From Kiritimatiellia bacterium (GTDB taxonomy: Bacteria; Verrucomicrobiota; Kiritimatiellia; RFP12; UBA1067), in assembly GCA_017646325.1 (NCBI GenBank), contig JAGCMU010000061.1:1-44113 (forward strand): a DNA stretch of 44,113 nucleotides, in the 5' to 3' direction. The notes under the pieces are model-generated. The model was not told the origin of the DNA. It was given only the letters and a program-made list of their open reading frames with translations, and did no database searches. How positions within the stretch are numbered: position 1 is the first letter of the stretch; every line of letters begins with the position of its first letter. The position numbers and the translations under genes were made by a program. Shown piece after piece: positions 33,068 to 41,317 of the stretch.

Positions 33068-34303
33068 ATGAAATTAGCAGATCTTAAAGGGAAAACCGCT
33101 GGCGTTTGTGTTTCTGGCGGGCTTGATTCAAAGACAATTTGCTGTGTCTTGAAAGATGCAGGCGTGAAGGTTGTTGCGTTTTCTGCAAACGTAGGCCAGC
33201 CTGATGAAAAAGACATCAATGATATCAAGACTCGCATGGCTCCTACCGGCGTTGATACACACATCGTAGACGTTACAAAGCCAATGGCCGAAATCTGTTT
33301 TGAAACGGTGAAATGCCAGGCAATGTACGACGGCGGATATTGGAACTCTACAGGTATTGCTCGTGCAGTTACTGTGCAGGCTCTTCTTCCTGCTATGAAA
33401 AAGGCAGGCTGCTCCGTTCTCGTTCATGGCGCAACGGGCCGCGGAAACGACCAAATGCGTTTTGAACGTTATACGAACGTTCTCGATCCGAAGTTTGGAG
33501 TTTATGCTCCGTGGCGTGATTCCGATTTGTTGAAACTTTTCCCGGGACGTACCCAAATGGTTGAATTCCTCGCTAAGCGCGGAATCAAGGCGTTCGTCGG
33601 CACGAAGAAAAAATATTCAACGGATGCAAACCTTGCAGGTCTTTCCCACGAGGCTGAAGATCTTGAATCCATGGAAACTTCAATGCGCATCGTAAAGCCT
33701 ACGATGGGCGTGTGGCCGGAAAAGGCTCCAAATAAAGTCGAAAAGGTGACGCTTAAGTTTGAAAAGGGACGTTGTGTTGCAATCAACGGCAAGAAGCTCA
33801 CTCCATACGAAGTGATGATTACCGCAAATGAAATCGGCGGCCGTAACGGTATCGGAATGAAGCACGCTCTTGAAAACCGCATCATCGGAACGAAGAGCCG
33901 TGGCGTTTATGAAGCACCAGGTATGGAAGTCCTTTCATGGGGTCTTAAGTACATTTATGAAGCTGTGATGGATCGTCGTTCAATGCTTCTTTTCCAAGGC
34001 CTTTCAAAGTTTATCGCCGATCAGATTTACGATGGTCGCTGGTTCGATCCTGCTACTCGTGCTGCCCGTGCCGCCGTTCAGGTTTGGGCTGATAAGGCAA
34101 CTGCAGAAGTCACGCTCGGCCTTTACAAGGGCAACATCTTCTTTGAATCGCTTACAGGCTGCAAGGCTACGATTTACAATGAAGCAGACTCTTCTATGGA
34201 AGAATCAAACGGTTTGAATCCTCATAGCTCGCAGGGCTTTGCGGAAATCCAATCTGTTGAAGCTCTCATGCTTGCAAAGTCTGGTCAGATCGTGGCAAAG
34301 TAA
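33068..34303 (+). CDS. argG: Argininosuccinate synthase
   Basis: Joins citrulline and aspartate with ATP to form argininosuccinate, the step before argH. The 411-residue product has the PP-loop SGGLDS at residues 16-21, the aspartate/citrulline-binding blocks GATGRGNDQMRFE, APWRDSDLLKLFPGR and YSTDANLAGLSHEAEDLE, and the C-terminal EVMITANEIGGRNGIGMKHALENRIIGTKSRGVYEAPG region. Length is normal. Its own promoter precedes it and a strong bidirectional terminator follows, so it is monocistronic, apart from argH on the other strand about 6 kb away. Confidence 0.95.
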   Translation: MKLADLKGKTAGVCVSGGLDSKTICCVLKDAGVKVVAFSANVGQPDEKDINDIKTRMAPTGVDTHIVDVTKPMAEICFETVKCQAMYDGGYWNSTGIARAVTVQALLPAMKKAGCSVLVHGATGRGNDQMRFERYTNVLDPKFGVYAPWRDSDLLKLFPGRTQMVEFLAKRGIKAFVGTKKKYSTDANLAGLSHEAEDLESMETSMRIVKPTMGVWPEKAPNKVEKVTLKFEKGRCVAINGKKLTPYEVMITANEIGGRNGIGMKHALENRIIGTKSRGVYEAPGMEVLSWGLKYIYEAVMDRRSMLLFQGLSKFIADQIYDGRWFDPATRAARAAVQVWADKATAEVTLGLYKGNIFFESLTGCKATIYNEADSSMEESNGLNPHSSQGFAEIQSVEALMLAKSGQIVAK

Positions 34304-34322
34304 AACGATAAAGCCAAAATAC

Positions 34323-34368
34323 AAAAACGCGATTGCTCTTAAAAAAACGGGCAGTCGCGTTTTTATTT
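34323..34368. terminator. Bidirectional intrinsic terminator between argG and the ABC permease gene
   Basis: A 14-bp stem (34323-34336 with 34351-34364) with a single G-U pair and a 14-base loop. The outer pairs are A5/T5, giving U-tracts on both strands. It serves argG on + and the convergent permease on minus; the last codons of the permease gene lie inside its right end. Confidence 0.9.
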
Positions 34369-35799
34369 CATGGACGGGAGAACGATACCGCGCAAAATCA
34401 CCTTTTGGCAGAGGAGAAATACGACTGCCGTCGGGATGGACACTAATACAAATCCAGCCATTATGCACCACGGCTGTCCTCCGAATTGGATGCTCATTTG
34501 ATACATCCATACGGCTAAAGTCCAATGAGATTCTTTTTGGCAGACAAGGAACGCCCATTCCCACGAGTTGTACGCGGCGATAAAGGAATTGAGCGCGTTT
34601 ACGGCGAGAATGGGAGTCGTCATCGGCAATGTTATTTTTCTGAAAACAAGCCATTCGCTGGCGCCGTCAATCGATGCAGCTTCATAAAGTTCGCGAGGCA
34701 TTGCATCGAAAAATCCTTTAAGAATAAATATGGACATTCCGCTTGCAAGAGTTGGAAGAATGAGTGCTGCAAAAGTGTTGAGAAGCCCCAAATCTCTTAC
34801 GAGCAAAAATCCAGGGATGGCAGTAACGGCAGCGGGGAATGCCATCGTCGCAAGTAAAAACAGAATTATTTTTTCCGTCCCCTTGATGTTGAATCGTGAT
34901 AGAGCATACGCTGCAAGAGGATTGATCGTGAGGTGCGCGAGTACTGAAAGGATTACTAATATCAAGGTGTTGAGAAAAGCTCTTCCCCTCATAAAGAGGT
35001 ATTCGCCGACCATTTTGTAGTTTGCGGAAGCGCTGTCAAAAAAATCACTCCAGCCGTTATCGTGGAATTGCATTATTAGAGCTTCGCGAATACCCGAATC
35101 CTTTTCCAACGGATATGGCATAGTTCTGCAAACCCAATTGCCGCCAGGCTTTAGAGACGAGCGGTAGTGTTCTTTGAATTTCAGCCACATGTCGTACTTG
35201 GGATTGCCGATATCGGGCTTCCATGATTTGTGCCAGAGAGCTTCTTTTGATTCAACGGAAAAACTTACGTCGAAGAGACTTCGATACTTTACCGGCCACG
35301 TTTTATTTACCTCGTCAAGAGTTGTTTGAGAGGCGATGAATTTTGCAACGTCGCGACTGTCGTATGCGCAAGTGGTGCGCGTTATATCGTGAGACTTTGC
35401 AAGCGTGCGAAATTTTTCAGCCTTTTCTTTTACTTGAGCGAATGTCGTTTCGTTTGTGAGGGGATTAAGAAGAGAGTCTGCAAATTTGTTTATTCCTTCG
35501 ACGTCTTTGGCGACGGTAATCCAACTTCCCCATGTGTCGGGAGCTTCAGGGAAAATGTCACGAGGGAAGCGGGTAAAATTGTATGAGATCGACCGCATAA
35601 AACGGTCGTTTCTATCGAAGAGCGCTTTGACAACAGGCGAGTGGCGATTGTAGTCGTAGGAAGAGGAAACACTGGATACTAGCATCACGAGGAATGGATA
35701 TACCATGGTGATTCCGCCGATGATGAGTAAAAGATAAACCAGTGAGAGAAAAATTTTCCCCCACACCGTTTTTCGTTCTGGTTCTAACAGGATGCTCAT
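34363..35799 (-). CDS. Carbohydrate ABC transporter permease (MalG type) with large exported insert
   Basis: Membrane permease subunit of a sugar ABC importer. The C-terminal ~230 residues are a normal MalG-type domain with five membrane helices and the cytoplasmic EAA loop (ELYEAASIDGASEWLVFRKITLP near residue 370) that docks the ATPase. A first membrane helix at about 15-42 is separated from the rest by roughly 200 residues of hydrophilic sequence (about 45-255), making the protein 478 residues instead of about 280. The partner permease, binding protein and ATPase are not in the window. The start at 35799 is nearly at the predicted transcription start. Confidence 0.85.
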   Translation of the reverse strand: MSILLEPERKTVWGKIFLSLVYLLLIIGGITMVYPFLVMLVSSVSSSYDYNRHSPVVKALFDRNDRFMRSISYNFTRFPRDIFPEAPDTWGSWITVAKDVEGINKFADSLLNPLTNETTFAQVKEKAEKFRTLAKSHDITRTTCAYDSRDVAKFIASQTTLDEVNKTWPVKYRSLFDVSFSVESKEALWHKSWKPDIGNPKYDMWLKFKEHYRSSLKPGGNWVCRTMPYPLEKDSGIREALIMQFHDNGWSDFFDSASANYKMVGEYLFMRGRAFLNTLILVILSVLAHLTINPLAAYALSRFNIKGTEKIILFLLATMAFPAAVTAIPGFLLVRDLGLLNTFAALILPTLASGMSIFILKGFFDAMPRELYEAASIDGASEWLVFRKITLPMTTPILAVNALNSFIAAYNSWEWAFLVCQKESHWTLAVWMYQMSIQFGGQPWCIMAGFVLVSIPTAVVFLLCQKVILRGIVLPSMK

Positions 35800-35810
35800 A
35801 TATGCCTTTA

Positions 35811-35819
35811 ATTATACCA
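35811..35819 (-). promoter_or_regulatory. Extended -10 promoter of the ABC permease gene
   Basis: Minus-strand TGGTATAAT (TATAAT at 35816-35811) lies 11 bases before the start codon at 35799, leaving a leader of only a few bases and no room for a normal ribosome binding site. No -35 is evident. Confidence 0.5.
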
Positions 35820-35836
35820 AAATTAAGCCAATAGAG

Positions 35837-35865
35837 TTGCTTTTTTTGCCTTTTTACGATATAAT
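35837..35865 (+). promoter_or_regulatory. Sigma-70 promoter of the Sel1-repeat gene
   Basis: TTGCTT (35837-35842), 17-bp T-rich spacer and TATAAT (35860-35865). The transcript would start near 35872, with GAGGA (35901-35905) before a TTG start codon. It diverges from the permease promoter about 20 bp away. Confidence 0.7.
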
Positions 35866-35911
35866 TTTATGAAAAACAATTTTAAAAAAAGTTTTAAAAA
35901 GAGGAATTTTA

Positions 35912-37027
35912 TTGAAAAAAGCAATAACAATATTTGCTGTTTTGGTTGCCATTGTGTCTTTTGGCGATTCTACTTCAGTCAATGCGATTGAGCGTTTGCT
36001 GAATTCCCGCGTTTCCGGCTCGAGGAATTCTTATCTCAACGCCGCTGATGAGGTGATGTCTCAAGCGAAAAAAGGCAAAAAACTTTACGGCTATGTAGCT
36101 GCTATTTTGTCGACAGAGCCAGATGCGCCGCCGAATTTGAGGATGGATGACGAAACGCGCAACAACTACATTAACGCGTGCGAAGGTCTTTTGAAGACGC
36201 AGGCTACTTTGAAAAACAATCCTATGGCATGGTACTTGTTATCCTTGCGCACGGGCGATACGAATACTTTGAAGAAAGCCGTTGATGCGGGTAATGTCCA
36301 GGCTTTGAATGCGTGGGGCACTCTCCTCGTAAACAAAAGAAGCGCATTGGCAAGTTCGACCAATGAAGTAAATACACTTCTTTTAGAGGCGTTCAATTGT
36401 TTTAATTCTGCGGCAAACAAGAAAGACGTTAATGGAATTTACAATACGGGCACTTGTTATTGGATGGGGATAGGCGTGCCAAAGGACGAGCATCGGGCAT
36501 TTGAGTATTTCAAGGCTGCCGCAAAAGAGGGACATCCAGAAGCAATCAACAATATCGGTGCGTTTTTTAGAGAAGGTATAGTTGTCGACAAGGATCTTGA
36601 AACATCCGTAAAATGGTTTGCTAAGTCTGCAAGTTATGGCAATCCTTATGGGCAATTTAATTATGCTCTTGCCTTGAGAAAGGGCGAGGGGATTTCAAAG
36701 GATTTACATGAAGCAGCAAGGCTTATGCAAATTGCTGCCGCGTCAGGGTGCGTTGAGGCTATTGACGCATACGGATGTATGCTTTGGAAGGGTGAGGGCG
36801 TTTTAGAAGATACTAAAAAAGCGTTTTCTCTTTTCTTGCAGGCGGCAAAGGCTGATTATCCTCCTGCAATGGAAAATCTTTCAACTTGCTACCAGCAAGG
36901 AAAGGGCGTTGAAGCAAATCAACAGAAATCTATTGAATGGAAGATTCGTTCACGCGCCGCCCGTGGCGATAGAAATGCGCAATTGTGGTTGATACAAAAT
37001 AACAAATTGAAAATAGAAGAACACTAA
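35912..37027 (+). CDS. Exported Sel1-like repeat protein
   Basis: Exported protein of 371 residues with a signal peptide (MKKAITIFAVLVAIVSFGDS). From about residue 130 it consists of Sel1-type tetratricopeptide repeats with the usual spacing of Ala, Gly and Tyr: GIYNTGTCYWMGIGVPKDEH, EAINNIGAFFREGIVVDKDL, YGQFNYALALRKGEGISKDL, EAIDAYGCMLWKGEGVLEDT, PAMENLSTCYQQGKGVEANQ. Such repeats act as protein-binding scaffolds. The start is TTG at 35912, chosen because GAGGA lies seven bases upstream and it opens the signal peptide. ilvB follows after 17 bases, though no functional tie to it is apparent. Confidence 0.85.
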   Translation: MKKAITIFAVLVAIVSFGDSTSVNAIERLLNSRVSGSRNSYLNAADEVMSQAKKGKKLYGYVAAILSTEPDAPPNLRMDDETRNNYINACEGLLKTQATLKNNPMAWYLLSLRTGDTNTLKKAVDAGNVQALNAWGTLLVNKRSALASSTNEVNTLLLEAFNCFNSAANKKDVNGIYNTGTCYWMGIGVPKDEHRAFEYFKAAAKEGHPEAINNIGAFFREGIVVDKDLETSVKWFAKSASYGNPYGQFNYALALRKGEGISKDLHEAARLMQIAAASGCVEAIDAYGCMLWKGEGVLEDTKKAFSLFLQAAKADYPPAMENLSTCYQQGKGVEANQQKSIEWKIRSRAARGDRNAQLWLIQNNKLKIEEH

Positions 37028-37044
37028 GAAAGAAAAATCGTAAT

Positions 37045-38778
37045 ATGAAAAAAGAAAACAAAAAGACAGGTGCTCAAGTATTGGTTGACTCATTGGCCAA
37101 AGCCGGAACGAAAGTATTGTTCGGCTATCCAGGCGGAACTGTCCTTGATATTTTCAATTGTCTTCCTGAAGCTCCGTTTCAATTTGTATTAGGCCGCCAC
37201 GAGCAGGGGTGTGCTCACATGGCAGACGGATATGCCCGCGCGACAGGACGCGTGGGTGTGTGTCTTGTGACTTCAGGCCCTGGCGCGACAAACACGGTGA
37301 CGGGGCTTGCCACCGCCAATATGGACGGTATTCCGCTCGTGTGTATCACGGGGCAGGTTCCTCTTGATTACATCGGTACGGACGCCTTCCAAGAAGCCGA
37401 CGTGTGCGGTATTTGCCGCGCGGTGACAAAGCATACTTTCCTCGTGAAGAGTGCAGATGAAATTCCAGAAACCGTTGCGGAAGCTTTTTATATCGCCTCT
37501 CACGGAAAGCCAGGCCCCGTTGTTATTGATGTTCCAAAGAATGTTCAGCGCGAATTGACATCCGCTCAATATCCCGAGCGCGTTTCACTCCGCGCATACC
37601 ATCCAGAATCAATGGCAACAGCCACGCAAATGGCAAAGCTTGCAAAGCTCATCAATGAAGCAAAGCGTCCAGTCATTTATGCCGGCGGCGGCGTGATTGC
37701 CTCTGGCGCCGCTAAGGATGTAGCGCAGCTTGCAGAAAAGGCTCAAATTCCTGTCGCTACTACGATGATGGGGCTTGGCGCGTTTGATGAAAATAATCCG
37801 CTTTCTCTTCGCATGGCCGGAATGCACGGCAATGCCGCGGCAAACTATGCAATCAACAAGACTGATTTGCTTATCGCTTTAGGCGTCCGTTTCAACGATC
37901 GTATCACGGGGCAGCTTTCGAAATATGCACGTAATGCGAAAATCATTCACGTTGATTGCGATCCTGCTTCGATTTCAAAGAATGTCCATACTCATTTAGG
38001 AATCGTTGCAGACGTAAAAGATGTTCTTACGACGGTCAACTCCCGCATAAAGACGGCGGAACATAAAGAATGGCTTGCGGAAATCGGAGAGTGGAAGAAA
38101 AAATATCCCGTGAGCTATCGTAAGATGCACGAAAACGTGATTATGCCTCAACAGGTTATTGAAGCGATTGATAAGCATTCAAAGGGAGAGGCTGTTATCG
38201 TTACTGACGTCGGGCAAAATCAAATGTGGTCTGCCCAATTCTTCCGTCACAACCTTCCACGCCACTTCATTTCTTCTGGCGGTATGGGTACGATGGGCTT
38301 TGGTATTCCTGCTGCAATCGGTGCGGCGTTTGGAAACGATTCGTCGAAAATCGTTTGCGTTTGCGGCGATGGCGGCGCGCAAATGACGTTTGAAGAAGTC
38401 GTTGTCGCCGTTGAGCACAAGCTTCCGATCGTATTTGTCGTCATCAATAACGGCTGTCTTGGAATGGTTCGTCAATGGCAGGAGCTTTTCTATTCAAAGC
38501 GTTATTCAGGTTCGATCCTCACGGTGAAGGATCGTCTTGCAAACGAACGTCTTGAACAGGATTTGAATTATGACTATCTGCCTGATATCGTCAAGCTTGC
38601 ACAAGCTCACGGCGCGAATGCAATGCGAGTCATTGATCCTGCAAAGCTCGATTCTACGATTGCAAAGGCGATCGCGTCTAATAAGACGACGCTCATTGAG
38701 GTTATCGTTGAGCCGCGTGCAAATGTGTATCCGATGCAGCCAGGTGGTCAACCTGTTGAAAGTATGATTTTTGAATGA
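37045..38778 (+). CDS. ilvB: Acetolactate synthase large subunit
   Basis: Thiamine-diphosphate enzyme that condenses two pyruvates (or pyruvate and 2-oxobutyrate) in the first common step of valine, leucine and isoleucine synthesis. The 577-residue product has the catalytic Glu in GRHEQGCAHMADGYARATG near residue 53, a central FAD/Rossmann-like domain (PVIYAGGGVIASGA), and the diphosphate-binding motif GDGGAQMTFEE...NNGCLGMVRQWQELFY near 450-485. Length is normal. The small subunit gene begins eight bases after its stop. No leader peptide or attenuator is visible; it follows the Sel1-repeat gene by 17 bases. Confidence 0.94.
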   Translation: MKKENKKTGAQVLVDSLAKAGTKVLFGYPGGTVLDIFNCLPEAPFQFVLGRHEQGCAHMADGYARATGRVGVCLVTSGPGATNTVTGLATANMDGIPLVCITGQVPLDYIGTDAFQEADVCGICRAVTKHTFLVKSADEIPETVAEAFYIASHGKPGPVVIDVPKNVQRELTSAQYPERVSLRAYHPESMATATQMAKLAKLINEAKRPVIYAGGGVIASGAAKDVAQLAEKAQIPVATTMMGLGAFDENNPLSLRMAGMHGNAAANYAINKTDLLIALGVRFNDRITGQLSKYARNAKIIHVDCDPASISKNVHTHLGIVADVKDVLTTVNSRIKTAEHKEWLAEIGEWKKKYPVSYRKMHENVIMPQQVIEAIDKHSKGEAVIVTDVGQNQMWSAQFFRHNLPRHFISSGGMGTMGFGIPAAIGAAFGNDSSKIVCVCGDGGAQMTFEEVVVAVEHKLPIVFVVINNGCLGMVRQWQELFYSKRYSGSILTVKDRLANERLEQDLNYDYLPDIVKLAQAHGANAMRVIDPAKLDSTIAKAIASNKTTLIEVIVEPRANVYPMQPGGQPVESMIFE

Positions 38779-38786
38779 GGTGTAAA

Positions 38787-39038
38787 ATGAAGAAAGATGA
38801 ACTTCATAGATTGAATTGTTTCGTGGAAAATAAGCCTGGTGTTTTGGCGAGAATTGTCGGGCTTATTTCCGGACGCGGTTATAACATTCAAACGCTCAGC
38901 GTCGGTCCTACTGAGGATGGTACGGTTTCTCGCATGAAGATTGATGTTTTGGGAAATGACAGTGTCATTAACCAGATTATTCTTCAGCTCCGCAATCAGG
39001 TAAATGTGATTGAAGTAACATCAAGAAGAAAGAGCTAA
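38787..39038 (+). CDS. ilvN: Acetolactate synthase small subunit, ACT domain only
   Basis: Regulatory subunit that binds end-product amino acids and activates IlvB. The 83-residue product consists of the ACT domain only: RLNCFVENKPGVLARIVGLISGRGYNIQTLSVGPTEDG, then VINQIILQLRNQVNVIEV. Most IlvH proteins are about 160 residues with a second domain; short forms of about 85-95 residues are known from the IlvN/IlvM type. I chose ATG at 38787 because GAGG lies seven bases upstream and it fits the domain start; an ATG at 38775 overlapping the ilvB stop would add four residues. Confidence 0.88.
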   Translation: MKKDELHRLNCFVENKPGVLARIVGLISGRGYNIQTLSVGPTEDGTVSRMKIDVLGNDSVINQIILQLRNQVNVIEVTSRRKS

Positions 39039-39041
39039 AAA

Positions 39042-39467
39042 GTGAAGCTTGGGTTTTATTGCGTTTTATCCGCATTAATTCTCTTTCCTTTCATCTCAGG
39101 GTGTACGCATCAAAAGATTGTTTTTGACGCGAAGCATCCTGAGATTGAAGTTACTAATCTCGGGATTACCTTCCGAGGAAAATTTGTCGAGGCTCAAGAC
39201 GTTCCTGATATTTTAGAGGATTATGATGTTACGAAAACGGACACGATAAATATTTTTGTTGATGACAATGTCAAGGATTTGCGTCTTGCTTATAGATTGA
39301 TGGGCTCGTTAGTCCAAAAAGGATATCGCCGGCCAATCATTGTCGGTAAGGAAAAAGCATATTCGCAGGTCGTTGAAAAAAAGAAAAATCAGCAAAATAT
39401 CGATGTGAGAAAAACGACCCCCGCGTCGACAGAAAAGAAACAGCGTCGAACAATCCGATACAAATAA
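39042..39467 (+). CDS. Lipoprotein with an ExbD/TolR-like periplasmic domain
   Basis: Predicted lipoprotein of 141 residues with leader MKLGFYCVLSALILFPFIS and lipobox ISGC. The segment from about residue 32 to 105 follows the pattern of ExbD periplasmic domains: a short strand with a 'G' turn (ITFRGKFVEAQDVPDIL), then INIFVDDNVKDLRLAYRLMGSLVQKGYRRPIIV, comparable to the VIIRAD-x-x-x-x-Y-x-x-x-x-x-V-x-x-x-x-x-G-x block. The C-terminal 40 residues are Lys/Gln/Arg-rich and probably disordered. It has a GTG start three bases after ilvN and ends three bases before aroE, but the function is unlikely to relate to amino acids. The ExbD relation is my inference from pattern. Confidence 0.6.
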   Translation: MKLGFYCVLSALILFPFISGCTHQKIVFDAKHPEIEVTNLGITFRGKFVEAQDVPDILEDYDVTKTDTINIFVDDNVKDLRLAYRLMGSLVQKGYRRPIIVGKEKAYSQVVEKKKNQQNIDVRKTTPASTEKKQRRTIRYK

Positions 39468-39470
39468 GCT

Positions 39471-40250
39471 ATGCAAAAGTTTGCAGTATTAGGTCATCCG
39501 ATATCACATTCTCTTTCCCCAAGAATGCATCTGGCGTCTTTTGCGTCTTTGGGTTTTGACGGATCTTATGATGCCTTTGATGTTGCTCCAGAATTGCTCG
39601 GGGAAAAATTTAAAGAATTGATTCAGCAGGGCTATCGTGGTTTAAATATTACAATCCCGCATAAAAAGGCGATAATGCCTTTTCTTAGCCGACTTGATGA
39701 AAGTGCCGAAAAATACGGTGCGGTAAACACTGTTGTGATCGAAGGCGATGGAACAACAATTGGATACAATACAGATGTGTATGGATTTCTTACCGATTTA
39801 AAATGTAAGGATGTTACGGTTAAAGGCGCAAAGATTTTGATGCTCGGTTACGGCGGCGCGGGTGCTGCGCTTGCCTGCGGCTTGAAGAATGCCGGCTGTG
39901 GAGAACTGAAAATCGCGAACCGCACAGTGAGAGAAGAGGGGATGTTGCCTCTTTCTTCAAACGAATGCATCGCGTATTCAAGAGAGGTTGATTTAATCGT
40001 CAATGTTACGCCTGTGGGGCTTAAGGAAGGGGATGAGCCCGTTTTGCCGATAGAGGCATTTCGTCAAGGGCAGGTATTTTACGATTGCGCTCCTACATCT
40101 CACGAAACCTCCAGTATTAAATGCGCAAAAATAGCAGGTGCAAGAGCATTTGACGGCAAAGGCTTTTTGATACATCAAGGCGCAAAGGCCTTTGAGTTAT
40201 GGACAGGCCTTTGCGCCGATACGGCGGCGATGTATGCCGCAATTAAGTAA
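39471..40250 (+). CDS. aroE: Shikimate dehydrogenase
   Basis: Reduces 3-dehydroshikimate to shikimate with NADPH in aromatic amino acid synthesis. The 259-residue product starts with the substrate-binding GHPISHSLSPRMH, has the catalytic Lys in NITIPHKK near residue 65, the conserved AVNTV and YNTD motifs, and the nucleotide-binding LMLGYGGAGAALA near 122. The C-terminal FLIHQGAKAFELWTG block, which also contacts substrate, is intact. Length is slightly below the usual 270-280. It closes the ilvB-ilvN-lipoprotein-aroE run. Confidence 0.93.
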   Translation: MQKFAVLGHPISHSLSPRMHLASFASLGFDGSYDAFDVAPELLGEKFKELIQQGYRGLNITIPHKKAIMPFLSRLDESAEKYGAVNTVVIEGDGTTIGYNTDVYGFLTDLKCKDVTVKGAKILMLGYGGAGAALACGLKNAGCGELKIANRTVREEGMLPLSSNECIAYSREVDLIVNVTPVGLKEGDEPVLPIEAFRQGQVFYDCAPTSHETSSIKCAKIAGARAFDGKGFLIHQGAKAFELWTGLCADTAAMYAAIK

Positions 40251-40262
40251 CGAAGAGGACGC

Positions 40263-41105
40263 TTACTTTTTGATGCCCTTCATGAGCTTTTCCGCATAGT
40301 CGGTAGTGATGCGGTCAGCGCCTTTTTCTTTGAAGAGATACCACAATTTTACTTCGTTTGTCATATACAAGCAGACGGTAAGTCCCATGCTATGAGCCTT
40401 ATCAACCATTTCCTTCGTTGATTTTACGCCGTTTGCGGCAACACCTGCGCAATTCAGTTTCTTGGCGGCGAGAAGATGATCGTCAGAAAGAGCCCCTCCC
40501 GTGATAAGCCCAAGCGGAGCATTCTTATCTACCTTACGCATCATGGCGAGCGTGCCTTCGTTAAAGCATGTAAAAGTATATGTCCCTGGCATCAAGGTTT
40601 CCTTTGCCAGATTGTTCAAGTCTCTGCAATACTTTTCCAAAACCTCAGGTGTATGGAATTCATTTGGGTATGATTTCATTTCGATTTCAACGAAGATATC
40701 GTCTCTTGAGCGAAGTAGATCAAGACATTGCTTTGCGGTTGGAACGAGATCGCCTGACTTTTTCAGCTGCAATTTGCAGATTTCTTCACAGGTCATATCT
40801 TCAACCTTTCCCGTGCCTTTTGTTGTGCGGTCGACGGTAGTGTCATGCATGACGACAAGCTTGTGGTCTTTCGTGTAGCGGATATCGAGCTCAAATCCGC
40901 GAATACCACGCTCCAAGCACCAGGGGATACCGGCGGCGGAGTTGTCATCGTATTCAGATTTGCCAAGGCGATGGGCTTGAATCAATGGGCCGTCTGCCGT
41001 TTTGATAGCTCCATTTTTAGGAAAAGGACCGTATTCCTCATTTTTGCATGTACATCCAATCATTGAAAACATCGCAAGAGCGGAAACAATAAGTATTTTC
41101 TTCAT
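40263..41105 (-). CDS. Glycerophosphodiester phosphodiesterase lipoprotein
   Basis: Hydrolyses glycerophosphodiesters from phospholipids to glycerol-3-phosphate and an alcohol; likely anchored in the envelope. The 280-residue product has leader MKKILIVSALAMFSMIG with lipobox-like MIGC, then the GDPD barrel: AHRLGKSEYDDNSAAGI (usual HRG-x-x-x-x-x-EN, here HRL and DN), GFELDIRYTKDHKLVVMHDTTVDRTTKGTG with the metal ligands Glu, Asp and His, and FVEIEMKS. The Gly and Glu of the first motif are replaced, so activity may be altered. It has its own promoter and converges on aroE. Confidence 0.87.
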   Translation of the reverse strand: MKKILIVSALAMFSMIGCTCKNEEYGPFPKNGAIKTADGPLIQAHRLGKSEYDDNSAAGIPWCLERGIRGFELDIRYTKDHKLVVMHDTTVDRTTKGTGKVEDMTCEEICKLQLKKSGDLVPTAKQCLDLLRSRDDIFVEIEMKSYPNEFHTPEVLEKYCRDLNNLAKETLMPGTYTFTCFNEGTLAMMRKVDKNAPLGLITGGALSDDHLLAAKKLNCAGVAANGVKSTKEMVDKAHSMGLTVCLYMTNEVKLWYLFKEKGADRITTDYAEKLMKGIKK

Positions 41106-41137
41106 TTATTCTACCTTTCTTTTAAGCAATTTTCTAG

Positions 41138-41166
41138 ATTATCTCATTTTTCGTCCTTAAAAGCAA
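41138..41166 (-). promoter_or_regulatory. Sigma-70 promoter of the glycerophosphodiesterase gene
   Basis: On the minus strand TTGCTT (41166-41161) and GATAAT (41143-41138) are 17 bp apart, followed by AAAGG before the ATG at 41105. Confidence 0.6.
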
Positions 41167-41195
41167 GAAACTTATTTTTATATTTTCACCATAGG

Positions 41196-41225
41196 GCGCA
41201 TCTGCGGTGAATTACGCAGATGCGC
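41196..41225. repeat. Perfect 11-bp inverted repeat upstream of rpmH
   Basis: GCGCATCTGCG (41196-41206) and CGCAGATGCGC (41215-41225) around an 8-base loop, GC-rich in an otherwise AT-rich divergent gap. It lies upstream of the rpmH -35 and has no U-tract, so a protein-binding site or DNA structure is more likely than a terminator. Confidence 0.6.
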
Positions 41226-41253
41226 GACGCAGAAAAAGGGTTAAATCTTATTG

Positions 41254-41282
41254 TTGCGTTAAAGAACATAAAATGATATAAT
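41254..41282 (+). promoter_or_regulatory. Promoter of the rpmH-rnpA-yidD-yidC operon
   Basis: TTGCGT (41254-41259), 17-bp spacer and TATAAT (41277-41282) preceded by TG at the extended -10 position. The combination predicts a strong constitutive promoter. AGGAAGGA (41301-41308) precedes the rpmH ATG. Confidence 0.75.
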
Positions 41283-41317
41283 ATTTGCTCAAATTTTATA
41301 AGGAAGGAATAACAAAA

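Noticed and set aside
41106-41317. oriC with DnaA boxes next to rpmH
   Set aside because: No TTATCCACA or close match on either strand and no dnaA gene, so an origin cannot be claimed.
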